Assembly: GCF_015354405.1 (NCBI RefSeq)
Contig: NZ_JADKYP010000056.1
Coordinates: 1 to 41,793, forward strand
From: Nocardia sp. BSTN01
Lineage (GTDB): Bacteria; Actinomycetota; Actinomycetes; Mycobacteriales; Mycobacteriaceae
DNA length: 41,793 bases
Direction: 5' to 3'
Shown here piece after piece: positions 33,541-41,159 of this stretch. How positions within the stretch are numbered: position 1 is the stretch's first letter; each line of letters starts with the position of its first letter. The notes beneath the pieces were generated by a model. It did no database searches. It had not been told where the DNA came from and saw only the letters and a program-made list of their open reading frames with translations. The position numbers and the translations under genes were made by a program.

Positions 33541-34989
33541 ATGGATGTCGTCGACGTCTCACGTTGGCAGTTCGGGATCACGACCGTCTATCACTTCATC
33601 TTCGTACCGCTCACCATCGGCCTCGCGCCCTTGGTCGCCGGGATGCAGACCGCATGGGTGATCACGGGCAAAGATCATTGGTACCGGCTGACGAAGTTCT
33701 TCGGCAAGTTGTTCATGATCAACTTCGCGCTCGGCGTCGCCACCGGCATCGTGCAGGAGTTCCAGTTCGGCATGAACTGGAGCGAATACTCGCGGTTCGT
33801 CGGCGACGTCTTCGGCGCCCCGCTCGCCATGGAGGGCCTGGCCGCCTTCTTCCTGGAATCGACCTTCCTGGGCCTGTGGATCTTCGGTTGGTCGCGGCTG
33901 CCGAAACTGGTCCACCTGGCCACCATCTGGCTGGTCGCGATCGGCGTGAACGCCTCCGCCTACTTCATCATCGCCGCGAACTCGTTCATGCAGCATCCGG
34001 TTGGCGCTCGCTACAACCCCGAATCCGGCCGCGCCGAACTGGAGAGCATCGGCGCACTGCTGACCAACAACACCGCGCTGGCGGCCTTCCCGCACGTCGT
34101 CGCGGGGGCGTTCCTCACGGCCGGCACCTTCGTGGCCGGTATCGGCGGCTGGTGGATGGTCCGCAACGCCCGCTCGGGCCATCCGGACCTGATGGCGGAG
34201 GCCCGTGGTATGTGGCGGCCCGCCGCCCGCGCCGGCATGTGGGTGATCGTGATCGCCGGTATCGCACTGGTATTCACCGGCGATATCCAGGGCAAGCTGA
34301 TGTTCAAGCAGCAGCCGATGAAGATGGCCTCGGCGGAATCGTTGTGCCACACCGAAACCGATCCGAACTTCTCGGTGCTCACCGTCGGCACGCACAACAA
34401 CTGCGACAGCGTCACCCACGTGATCCAGGTGCCGGGCGTGCTGCCGTATCTCGCCGAGGGCCGATTCAGCGGCGTGACATTGCAGGGCGTCAAGGATCTG
34501 CAGGTCAGCTACAACGAGAAGTTCGGGCCCGGCGACTACCGCCCCAACCTGTTCGTCACCTACTGGACCTTCCGCGCCATGATCGGCTGGGCGATCGGCT
34601 CGGCGGCGATCGCGGTGCTGGGCTTCTGGATGACTCGCCGCGGCCGGGTGCCCGATCAGAACTGGTTCAAGTGGTTGAGCCTGATCTGTATCCCCACCCC
34701 GTTCCTGGCCAACAGCGCGGGCTGGGTGTTCACCGAGATGGGCCGGCAACCATGGGTGGTCGCACCGAATCCGACCGGCAATCCGGCCATCCGGATGACC
34801 GTGCAGCAGGCCGTCTCCGGACATACCGCCGGCACCGTGCTGACCTCGCTGATCGTCTTCACCCTGGTGTACGGCGCCCTGGCGGTCGTGTGGTTCTTCC
34901 TGATGCGGCGCTATGTGATCGAGGGACCCGAACAGCCACCCGCGGAGACGGAAACGCCTGCGGTCGAAAAGCTTTCGTTCGCGTACTGA
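33541..34989 (+). CDS. cydA: cytochrome bd quinol oxidase subunit I
   Basis: A 482-residue membrane protein with about nine helices that holds hemes b558, b595 and d and oxidises menaquinol to reduce oxygen to water. The heme-ligand His18 lies in FGITTVYHFIFVPLTIG, then MEGLAAFFLESTFLG gives Glu99 and Glu106, PHVVAGAFLTAG gives His184, and RPNLFVTYWTFRAMIG carries the Met ligand. The quinol loop is the short form typical of actinobacteria. ATG 33541 with AGGAGG seven bases upstream is the start; a GTG at 33508 would add 11 residues. First gene of cydABDC; a 20-bp palindrome at the promoter suggests repression. Confidence 0.96.
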   Translation: MDVVDVSRWQFGITTVYHFIFVPLTIGLAPLVAGMQTAWVITGKDHWYRLTKFFGKLFMINFALGVATGIVQEFQFGMNWSEYSRFVGDVFGAPLAMEGLAAFFLESTFLGLWIFGWSRLPKLVHLATIWLVAIGVNASAYFIIAANSFMQHPVGARYNPESGRAELESIGALLTNNTALAAFPHVVAGAFLTAGTFVAGIGGWWMVRNARSGHPDLMAEARGMWRPAARAGMWVIVIAGIALVFTGDIQGKLMFKQQPMKMASAESLCHTETDPNFSVLTVGTHNNCDSVTHVIQVPGVLPYLAEGRFSGVTLQGVKDLQVSYNEKFGPGDYRPNLFVTYWTFRAMIGWAIGSAAIAVLGFWMTRRGRVPDQNWFKWLSLICIPTPFLANSAGWVFTEMGRQPWVVAPNPTGNPAIRMTVQQAVSGHTAGTVLTSLIVFTLVYGALAVVWFFLMRRYVIEGPEQPPAETETPAVEKLSFAY

Positions 34990-34999
34990 GGAGCCGAGG

Positions 35000-36061
35000 A
35001 TGAGTCTGCCCGAATTCTGGTTCTTGCTGATCGGTGTGCTGTTCACCGGCTACTTCGTGCTCGAGGGTTTCGATTTCGGCGTCGGCATACTGATGCCGAT
35101 CATCGGACGCGGCGACGAAACGCGAAAACGCGCCGTACTCAACACGATCGGGCCGGTCTGGGACGGCAACGAGGTGTGGCTGATCACCGCCGGCGGTGCG
35201 ATGTTCGCCGCCTTCCCCGAGTGGTACGCCAGTCTCTTCTCCGGGTTCTATCTGGCGCTGCTGCTGATTCTGGTGGCGTTGATCGTGCGCGCGGTGGCGA
35301 TCGAATGGCGTGGCAAGATCCATGATCCGCGCTGGTACAGGTGGTGTGACGCCGCGATCGTCTTCGGCTCCTGGGTGCCCGCGCTGGCCTGGGGGCTGGC
35401 CTTCGCCAATATCGTGCACGGGGTACAGCTCAACGCGCACAAGCAGGTCGAGGGCGGTCTGCTCGGCCTGATCAATCCGTACGGACTGCTCGGCGCCCTG
35501 ACGCTGCTGTTGTTGTTCGTCCTGCACGGCGCGGTCTTCATCGCCTTGAAGACCGGTGGCGATATCCGCGACAACGCCGAGCGGATCGCCCGGGTCGTCT
35601 GGTTGCCGGCCACCGTGGTCGCCGGCGCGTTCGCGCTGTGGACCCAGTTCGCCCACGGCCAGGGGTGGACCTGGATTCCGTTGGGTGTGGCCGTCTTCGG
35701 CCTGCTGCTCGCCGGTGGTGCGGTACTGCGGCATCGTGACGGCTGGGCGTTCACCGGCACCGCCGTCACCGTGGTCGCCGCGATCGTGCTGCTGTTCGGT
35801 GCGCTGTTCCCGTACGTGTTGCCGTCCACCATCGACGCCGCCTACGGGCTTACCGTCGACGGGCGGATGGTCGACGGACATCCCACCGTCAGCGCGTCCT
35901 CCACGCACTACACGCTGGTGGTGATGAGCTGGGTCGCGGTGGTGCTGACCCCGGTCGTGCTGATCTACCAGGGCTGGACGTACTGGGTCTTCCGCAAGCG
36001 CATCACCGTCGAGCAGATCCCCGCGCCCATCGGCCTGTCGATGCGCAGCGGCGCGCGGTAG
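35000..36061 (+). CDS. cydB: cytochrome bd quinol oxidase subunit II
   Basis: A 353-residue membrane protein, partner of CydA in the bd oxidase. It has eight or so helices and the family opening LPEFWFLLIGVLFTGYFVLEGFDFGVGIL, then GPVWDGNEVWLITAGGAMFAAFPEWYA and WRGKIHDPRW. It starts 10 bases after the cydA stop with GAGGAG ahead of ATG 35000 and ends six bases before cydD. Length and motifs are normal. Confidence 0.96.
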   Translation: MSLPEFWFLLIGVLFTGYFVLEGFDFGVGILMPIIGRGDETRKRAVLNTIGPVWDGNEVWLITAGGAMFAAFPEWYASLFSGFYLALLLILVALIVRAVAIEWRGKIHDPRWYRWCDAAIVFGSWVPALAWGLAFANIVHGVQLNAHKQVEGGLLGLINPYGLLGALTLLLLFVLHGAVFIALKTGGDIRDNAERIARVVWLPATVVAGAFALWTQFAHGQGWTWIPLGVAVFGLLLAGGAVLRHRDGWAFTGTAVTVVAAIVLLFGALFPYVLPSTIDAAYGLTVDGRMVDGHPTVSASSTHYTLVVMSWVAVVLTPVVLIYQGWTYWVFRKRITVEQIPAPIGLSMRSGAR

Positions 36062-36067
36062 GTCCCG

Positions 36068-38233
36068 ATGGCCCGACCCGTCGATCCCCGGCTGTGGCGC
36101 CACGCCCGCTCGGCCCGCCGCTACCTGATCATCAGCGTGGGACTGTCGCTGGTGATCACGGCGGGCATCGTGGTCGCGGCACTGATGCTGGCCCGGATCG
36201 GGGCGGGGGTGATCACCGATCCCGGCCGGCGCGCGATCGGCGCGTGGACGGCCGAGCTGGCGATCCTGGCGGCGGCGATCGCGGTGCGGACACTGGCGAG
36301 CTGGTGGCAGTCGCGGCTCGCGCATCGGGCCGGAGCACAGGTGGTCGCGGAACTGGAGAATTCCGTGCTGGCCGCCGGTGCCGCCCTGCCGCCGCGCGAG
36401 ATGGAAAGCCGGCGTACCGAACTCGCGGTGGTGGTCGGCGACGGATTGGGCGGTCTGCGCGCCTATCTCACCGGCTATCTGCCGGCGCTGCTGCTCGCGA
36501 CGCTGGTACCGCCCATCGTGCTGACCGTGATCGCCGTGCACGACCTCACCGCGGCGATCATCATCCTGGTGACGCTGCCGCTGATCCCGATCTTCATGAT
36601 CCTGATCGGGCTGATGACGCAGGGCCGTGCCGCCGACGCCCTGGCCGCCACCACCCGGCTGTCGGAGCAGATGCTCGACCTGTTCGCCGGTATGCCGACG
36701 CTGCGGGCGCTCGGCCGGGAAACCGGTGCGCCCGAAGATGATTCGCCGACCATGCGGCATCGGGTCCGCGAGCTGGGCGAGGCGCTGCACAAGCGGACCA
36801 TGGCCACACTGCGGATGGCGTTCCTGTCGTCGATGGTGCTGGAAATGCTGGCCACCCTGTGCGTGGCGCTGGTCGCCGTGTCGATCGGCATGCGGCTGGT
36901 CTTCGGGCATATGGGGTTGTATGCGGGCCTGCTGGGCCTGATCCTGGCCCCGGAGGTCTATCTGCCGCTGCGCGCGGTGGGGGAGAGATTCCATGCCGCG
37001 CAGGACGGAATGGCCGCTGCCGAACGGGCTTTCGCGGTATTGGACCCGGACCGGACCGAGCGGGACCTGTCCGCGCGCGTCACCGGTGCGCGGGACCTCT
37101 CGGCGGCGGACTCCGCGCCGCCCACCGAACCCCCGCGAGCAGATGCCCGCAGTGCCGGGCGATCCGGCGAGCCATCCGCGGCGCGAGTCCCGGCCACGGT
37201 CGAACCGGGGACCGCGGACATCGAGCTGTCCGATGTGTGGGTTCACGCGCGGGACGGGTACGCACCCGCCGGATTGTCGGGTGTGCTGCGACCAGGAGCG
37301 GTGACCGCCCTCGTCGGTCCCAACGGGAGCGGGAAGTCGACTGCGCTGCAAGTGATACTGGGCCTGATGTCGCCGGAGCGGGGTGGGGTTCTGGTGGGTG
37401 GGTGCTCGGTCGGGGCGTTCGAGCCCGACGCGTGGTGGTCGCATATCGCCTGGTTACCGCAGCGCCCGGTGCTGTTGCCCGGCACCTTGCGCGAGAACCT
37501 TGAACTCTTCGGCGCGCGCACCCGCGACGCCGGGCGCGGTGATGGCGGCGACGAGACGGCCCACCGCGCCGAGGCTGTCGACAAGGCCTGCGCGGCAACG
37601 GGTTTCGACGCCGTCCTCGCCGAACTTCCCGATCGTTGGGACACCGTGGTGGGCCCCGGCGGCCTCGGACTGTCCCTCGGCCAGCGCCAACGCCTGGCAT
37701 TGGTGCGTGTGCTGGCCGCCGACCGCCCGATCCTGCTGTTCGACGAGCCCACCGCCCATCTCGACGAGCGCAGCGAAGCCACCGTTCTCGCCGCCCTCAC
37801 CGCACGGGCCCGCGCGGGTGCGACGGTCGTCGTGGTAGCGCACCGTCCGACGGTGCTCGCCATCGCCGATCACATCATCGAGGTCCACGCGCGCACGGAG
37901 CCGAAGCCAGCGGAATATCCTGCCGCGCAACGGGAGTCGGCCGATCTCCGCCTTCTCCGGGCGCAGCCACCGATCGACGGGTCCGGCGGTTCTCGGGCGT
38001 ACGACGACGTCGGAGAAGGGCTGACGCATCGCGCCGTGAGGTGGACTGGGCGCACGGGCGATGGCTTCCCCGTGGATTCCGAGCTTCCCGGCGGCGAGGA
38101 TCGTCACTCCGAAACCCCGGGCACGGAGGGACAGGACTCCGCCTGTTCCGGGCCGGGTACCTCGCACGCCTCGGGCACGCCCGTTGCGCCGATCGGAGTC
38201 GGCCCGACGAAGACGGGGGAGTGGACGCCGTGA
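36068..38233 (+). CDS. cydD: CydD, heterodimeric ABC exporter subunit
   Basis: A 721-residue fused permease-ATPase. With CydC it exports thiols (glutathione or cysteine in E. coli) or otherwise supports heme insertion, and is needed to assemble bd oxidase. Six helices span ~18-325 (TLRALGRETG marks the coupling region). The ATPase has Walker A GPNGSGKS (417-424), Q-loop LPQRPVL, signature LSLGQ at 535-539 in place of LSGGQ, Walker B ILLFDEP and His592. Two parts are unusual: a Pro/Ala/Ser-rich linker (~329-383) between the domains and a 110-residue, low-complexity C-terminal tail (~608-721) with no resemblance to a domain. Usual CydD length is about 550-590. The stop overlaps cydC by four bases. 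Confidence 0.93.
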   Translation: MARPVDPRLWRHARSARRYLIISVGLSLVITAGIVVAALMLARIGAGVITDPGRRAIGAWTAELAILAAAIAVRTLASWWQSRLAHRAGAQVVAELENSVLAAGAALPPREMESRRTELAVVVGDGLGGLRAYLTGYLPALLLATLVPPIVLTVIAVHDLTAAIIILVTLPLIPIFMILIGLMTQGRAADALAATTRLSEQMLDLFAGMPTLRALGRETGAPEDDSPTMRHRVRELGEALHKRTMATLRMAFLSSMVLEMLATLCVALVAVSIGMRLVFGHMGLYAGLLGLILAPEVYLPLRAVGERFHAAQDGMAAAERAFAVLDPDRTERDLSARVTGARDLSAADSAPPTEPPRADARSAGRSGEPSAARVPATVEPGTADIELSDVWVHARDGYAPAGLSGVLRPGAVTALVGPNGSGKSTALQVILGLMSPERGGVLVGGCSVGAFEPDAWWSHIAWLPQRPVLLPGTLRENLELFGARTRDAGRGDGGDETAHRAEAVDKACAATGFDAVLAELPDRWDTVVGPGGLGLSLGQRQRLALVRVLAADRPILLFDEPTAHLDERSEATVLAALTARARAGATVVVVAHRPTVLAIADHIIEVHARTEPKPAEYPAAQRESADLRLLRAQPPIDGSGGSRAYDDVGEGLTHRAVRWTGRTGDGFPVDSELPGGEDRHSETPGTEGQDSACSGPGTSHASGTPVAPIGVGPTKTGEWTP

Positions 38234-40113
38234 AATCTCTGTGGGCCGAACTGCGAGAGCTGCGGCGAGTTTCGGAGATCTCTCCGTGGCGCGTGGTCGT
38301 ATCGATCTGCTGGGGGACGATCGCGCTGGGCAGTGGACTCGCGCTGGCGGCGCTGGCGGCGTGGCTGATCGCGCGGGCGTGGCAGATGCCGCCGGTGCTG
38401 GACCTCAGCGTCGCCGTGGTCGCGGTGCGGGCGCTGGGAATCTCGCGCGGGCTGTTCCGCTACATCGAGCGGCTGGCGACCCACGACGTGGCACTGCGCG
38501 CGATGACCACCGCCCGTACGTCGGTGTACGCGGCCCTCGCCCGCGCCGATTTCTGGACGCTGCGACGCGCCGGCCGGTCCGAGGGCGATGTCACCGGTTC
38601 GAGGGCACGCGCCGCCGACAGTGCTCCTGGTTCGTCGTCCACGCCGGCGCGTGCGGGCGTGGGCGACTCGTGTGATGCCGGTCGGGCCGAGCGGTCGCAA
38701 CATCGGCCCGCAGGCCTGTCACCTGGGAGAGAACGCGGCCGTCCGGACTCGGGTAGTGGTGCCGGACGGGGGATCGGTCTGCTGCGCCGGGGCGATCTGC
38801 TCACCCGGATCGGCGCGGATATCGACGATCTGGGAGCGGTGGTCGTGCGGGCGGTGGTTCCCATCGCGGTGGCGATCCTGCTCTCGGTCGCCGCCGTCGC
38901 CCTGCTCGCCACCATTTCCGTGCCGGCCGGTGTGATCCTCGCGGTCGCCCTGCTGGTCTCCGGTGGGTTCGCGCCCTGGCTGTCGGCGCTGGCGGCCAGG
39001 GACGCCGAACTGGCCGTGCAATCCGATCGTGCCGAGTTCCGGGCCGCGGCCGTCACCGTGCTCGATCACGCCGCCGAGCTGCGGGTCGCCGGACGGCTCG
39101 ACGCGGCGATGACGGCGGCCACGACGGCCTCGGCACGCGCGGTGCACGCCGAGGACCGGGCGGCCGCACGCAGCGCCGGGGCGGCCGCGGCGACCCCGCT
39201 GTCCGTCGGAGCCAGTGTGCTCGGCGCGTTGCTGATCGGAATTGTGTTGTACGGCAACGGCTTCGGTGCGCCGGCCGAGCCGCTGCAACCCGCACCGGCG
39301 GGCGGTATCACCCCGATGGCCTTCGCGATACTGGTGCTGCTGCCGCTGTCGGCATTCGAGGCCGTGGCGGTGCTGCCCGCCGCCGCGCAGGCCCTCACCA
39401 AGGGCCGCGCCGCCCTGCGCCGCATTCGTGCCCTCGACCCGGCCGAGCCGGCGTCACGGGCTGTCGCTGTCGACGACGTCGACGACATCGCCTCGGCGCC
39501 GGGCGATTACGCGTCCGGTGCTCTGCGTGCCCGGCTGATGAGCGCGCTGCCCGACCTTCCGCCGGGCCGCCGGATCGCGGTGGTCGGCCCGAGCGGGTCC
39601 GGTAAGACCACGCTGCTGATGAGCTGGGCCGGACTGTTCGCTACACCGCGCCTCGGCCGGACCTTCTTCGCCGAGGACGCTCACGTCTTCGGCACGTCCG
39701 TCCTGGAGAACCTCCGAGTGGCCCGCGGCGACGTGACCCAAGCGGAGGCCGAAAACGCTCTGCGTGCGGTCGGTTCCGGGCCGTGGCTCGACGCCCTGCC
39801 GGAGGGCGTGGAAACGGATCTGGTCGGCGGCGCGGCCGCACTCTCGGGCGGGCAGCGCCGTCGCCTGCTGCTGGCGCGCGCCCTCGTCGCCCCCGCCGAC
39901 ACGCTGCTGCTGGACGAACCCACCGAACATATGGAGGCGGCGGCGGGCGCCGAACTGCTGCGCGCCCTGCTCGACGAAACCAGCGGCCTCGTCGACCCGG
40001 ACCGCACGGTGGTCGTCGTCACCCATCAGCTGCCCGCCGACCACCGCGCCGACACCGTGGTCACGGTCGCACCCGGCGGCGAGATATCGATCACTCGCCG
40101 CGTTCCGGCCTGA
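38230..40113 (+). CDS. cydC: CydC, heterodimeric ABC exporter subunit
   Basis: A 627-residue partner of CydD. Start GTG 38230 overlaps the cydD stop (GTGA) with GGGGGAG upstream. The membrane domain is normal except for a ~70-residue Gly/Ser/Arg-rich insert (about 113-184) in the cytoplasmic loop just before LLRRGDLLTRIGADIDDLG. The ATPase keeps Walker A GPSGSGKTT (453-461), LSGGQ (538-542), Walker B LLLDEP and His599, but is compact: Lys459 to the signature Ser539 is 80 residues against about 100 in typical exporters, and the strand pair after Walker A is missing (ATPRLGRTFFAEDAHVF). The Q-loop Gln is replaced by Glu (FAED). No stop or frameshift is seen. Confidence 0.93.
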   Translation: MKSLWAELRELRRVSEISPWRVVVSICWGTIALGSGLALAALAAWLIARAWQMPPVLDLSVAVVAVRALGISRGLFRYIERLATHDVALRAMTTARTSVYAALARADFWTLRRAGRSEGDVTGSRARAADSAPGSSSTPARAGVGDSCDAGRAERSQHRPAGLSPGRERGRPDSGSGAGRGIGLLRRGDLLTRIGADIDDLGAVVVRAVVPIAVAILLSVAAVALLATISVPAGVILAVALLVSGGFAPWLSALAARDAELAVQSDRAEFRAAAVTVLDHAAELRVAGRLDAAMTAATTASARAVHAEDRAAARSAGAAAATPLSVGASVLGALLIGIVLYGNGFGAPAEPLQPAPAGGITPMAFAILVLLPLSAFEAVAVLPAAAQALTKGRAALRRIRALDPAEPASRAVAVDDVDDIASAPGDYASGALRARLMSALPDLPPGRRIAVVGPSGSGKTTLLMSWAGLFATPRLGRTFFAEDAHVFGTSVLENLRVARGDVTQAEAENALRAVGSGPWLDALPEGVETDLVGGAAALSGGQRRRLLLARALVAPADTLLLDEPTEHMEAAAGAELLRALLDETSGLVDPDRTVVVVTHQLPADHRADTVVTVAPGGEISITRRVPA

Positions 40114-40163
40114 CCCGTCGAACGCCCAGGTCGGCGCCGGAATTCGGCTCTGCGAAAAATCCG

Positions 40164-40193
40164 TTGCGGCCTCGTATCCGCGGCCGGTAGTTT
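40164..40193 (+). promoter_or_regulatory. promoter of the leader-ORF unit
   Basis: TTGCGG (40164-40169), an 18-base spacer and TAGTTT (40188-40193) predict a transcript starting near 40200, just before the ribosome site. Confidence 0.55.
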
Positions 40194-40205
40194 CGTCTGT
40201 ACACG

Positions 40206-40218
40206 GGAAAGGAGGTGG
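40206..40218 (+). promoter_or_regulatory. extended Shine-Dalgarno of the 12-codon ORF
   Basis: GGAAAGGAGGTGG is an almost complete complement of the 16S rRNA tail, far stronger than any other ribosome site in the window, and stands 8 bases ahead of ATG 40227. Confidence 0.65.
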
Positions 40219-40226
40219 TTCGAAGA

Positions 40227-40265
40227 ATGGATATTCAGAGGACGCGTGAGGTGGCTGCCGGTTGA
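40227..40265 (+). CDS. 12-residue leader peptide candidate
   Basis: ATG GAT ATT through TGA 40263-40265 encodes MDIQRTREVAAG. Alone such a short ORF means nothing; here it follows a good promoter and an extended Shine-Dalgarno, and is followed by two folded elements, the usual make-up of a translation-coupled attenuator. The peptide has no run of one amino acid, so sensing of a ribosome-targeting drug or of general translation rate fits better than an amino-acid attenuator. The gene it should control is not evident: next downstream is a frameshifted Uma2 gene. Confidence 0.5.
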   Translation: MDIQRTREVAAG

Positions 40266-40273
40266 GCGCCACA

Positions 40274-40423
40274 GCCGCGGTCCCCGTACCGCGGCCCGCT
40301 GCAGTGGATTCGGTCCCCGCGCGAGCGCTGAACTAATCCAAGGCAGTCACCCGGCCCCCGAGCCCCCGGTTTGTCCGACCGGGACCGCGAGAGACGAGAT
40401 CTCCGCGGTAAGGCTCGGGGGCC
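40274..40423 (+). ncRNA. folded leader RNA: hairpin plus three-way junction
   Basis: First hairpin: GCCGCGGT (40274-40281) with ACCGCGGC (40288-40295). Then a closing 12-bp stem GGCCCCCGAGCC (40353-40364) with GGCTCGGGGGCC (40412-40423) encloses two more hairpins: CCCGGT/ACCGGG (40365-40383, 7-base loop) and a 10-bp stem with one bulged A (40384-40409, 5-base loop). The nested pairs are exact, which random GC-rich DNA rarely gives. The closing stem followed by GTGCTCTTCC could act as a terminator. No family is recognised. The rest of the gap, 40424-40582, shows nothing I can name. Confidence 0.5.
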
Positions 40424-40582
40424 GTGCTCTTCCGCCTCCCCGGGTATTTTGGCCAGATTTTGGGGCGGGTTTCTTCGCATCGGCGGGTGCGGTGACAGGG
40501 TGGCCGAGTCAGCCCGTACCCGGTGAGTTACCCATGTGCTGGCGAGATCAGGGACGGCGTTGCCGATAGCACCGAGCTGTTC

Positions 40583-41142
40583 ATGATCGCGAAGTTCCGC
40601 CGGGCGGGGCGACGGTAGATCATTTCCTACGGCTCGACGAACTGCCGGAGCGGTCCGAACTGATCGACGGAACGATCATTATCCCTGCGCCGCAACAGAA
40701 GTGGCACAGCTACGTGGTGACGGCACTGTGGCTCGAGCTGGACCGGCAGATACCGAACGGGTTTCGGGTGCAGATCGGCATGGCAGTCGAATTGGGTAGA
40801 TGGCAGATGCCAGTGCCGGAACTGCTCGTCGTCAGCGCGGCCGCGTTTCACCGCGAGGAACCCTCCAACTACTACGCCGAGGATGTCAGCCTGGCGATCG
40901 AGGTTGTGTCACCGGATTCCGAAGAGCGAGACCGGGATACGAAGCCGGCCAAGTACGCCAAGGCCCGGATACCACACTATTGGCGAGTGGAGCGTCAGGA
41001 CGCGGCCGTCGTGGTCTACGCCTACGGGTTGGATCCGGCGTCGAACAGTTACGGCTTGGTCGGGATCTTTCACGACCGGTTGAAAGTCTCGGTCCCGTTC
41101 CCGATCGACATCGACTTGACCGACCCCGGCCGAAAACTCTGA
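40583..41142 (+). pseudogene. Uma2-family restriction-like endonuclease, 5' frameshift
   Basis: The Uma2 (DUF820) fold of the PD-(D/E)XK type is nearly complete: HFLRLDELPERSELIDG, PELLVV, AIEVVSPDSEERDRDTKPAKYAKARIPHYW. However the frame from 40570 to 40713 contains no ATG, GTG or TTG. ATG 40583 is one frame off and stops at 40616-40618. Adding one G after 40590 gives MIAEVPPGGATVDHFLRLDE, a good family N-terminus, so a single-base loss at codon 4 is likely. As it stands the first usable start is GTG 40714, inside the domain. PELLVV has Glu where Asp is usual. The function of Uma2 proteins is uncertain; many are transfer-prone accessory genes. Confidence 0.7.
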
Positions 41143-41159
41143 GGCCGGGCTCGGCTCAG
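41139..41159. terminator. short hairpin over two convergent stops
   Basis: CTGAG-(G)-CCG pairs with CGG-CTCAG around GGCT. The stop codons of Uma2 (41140-41142) and of the nitrobindin gene (41158-41156) are inside it. Confidence 0.5.

Noticed and set aside
40490-40530. GGGTGGCCGAGTC, resembling the start of a Ser/Leu tRNA
   Set aside because: No matching acceptor, anticodon or T-loop sequence follows at the right distances.
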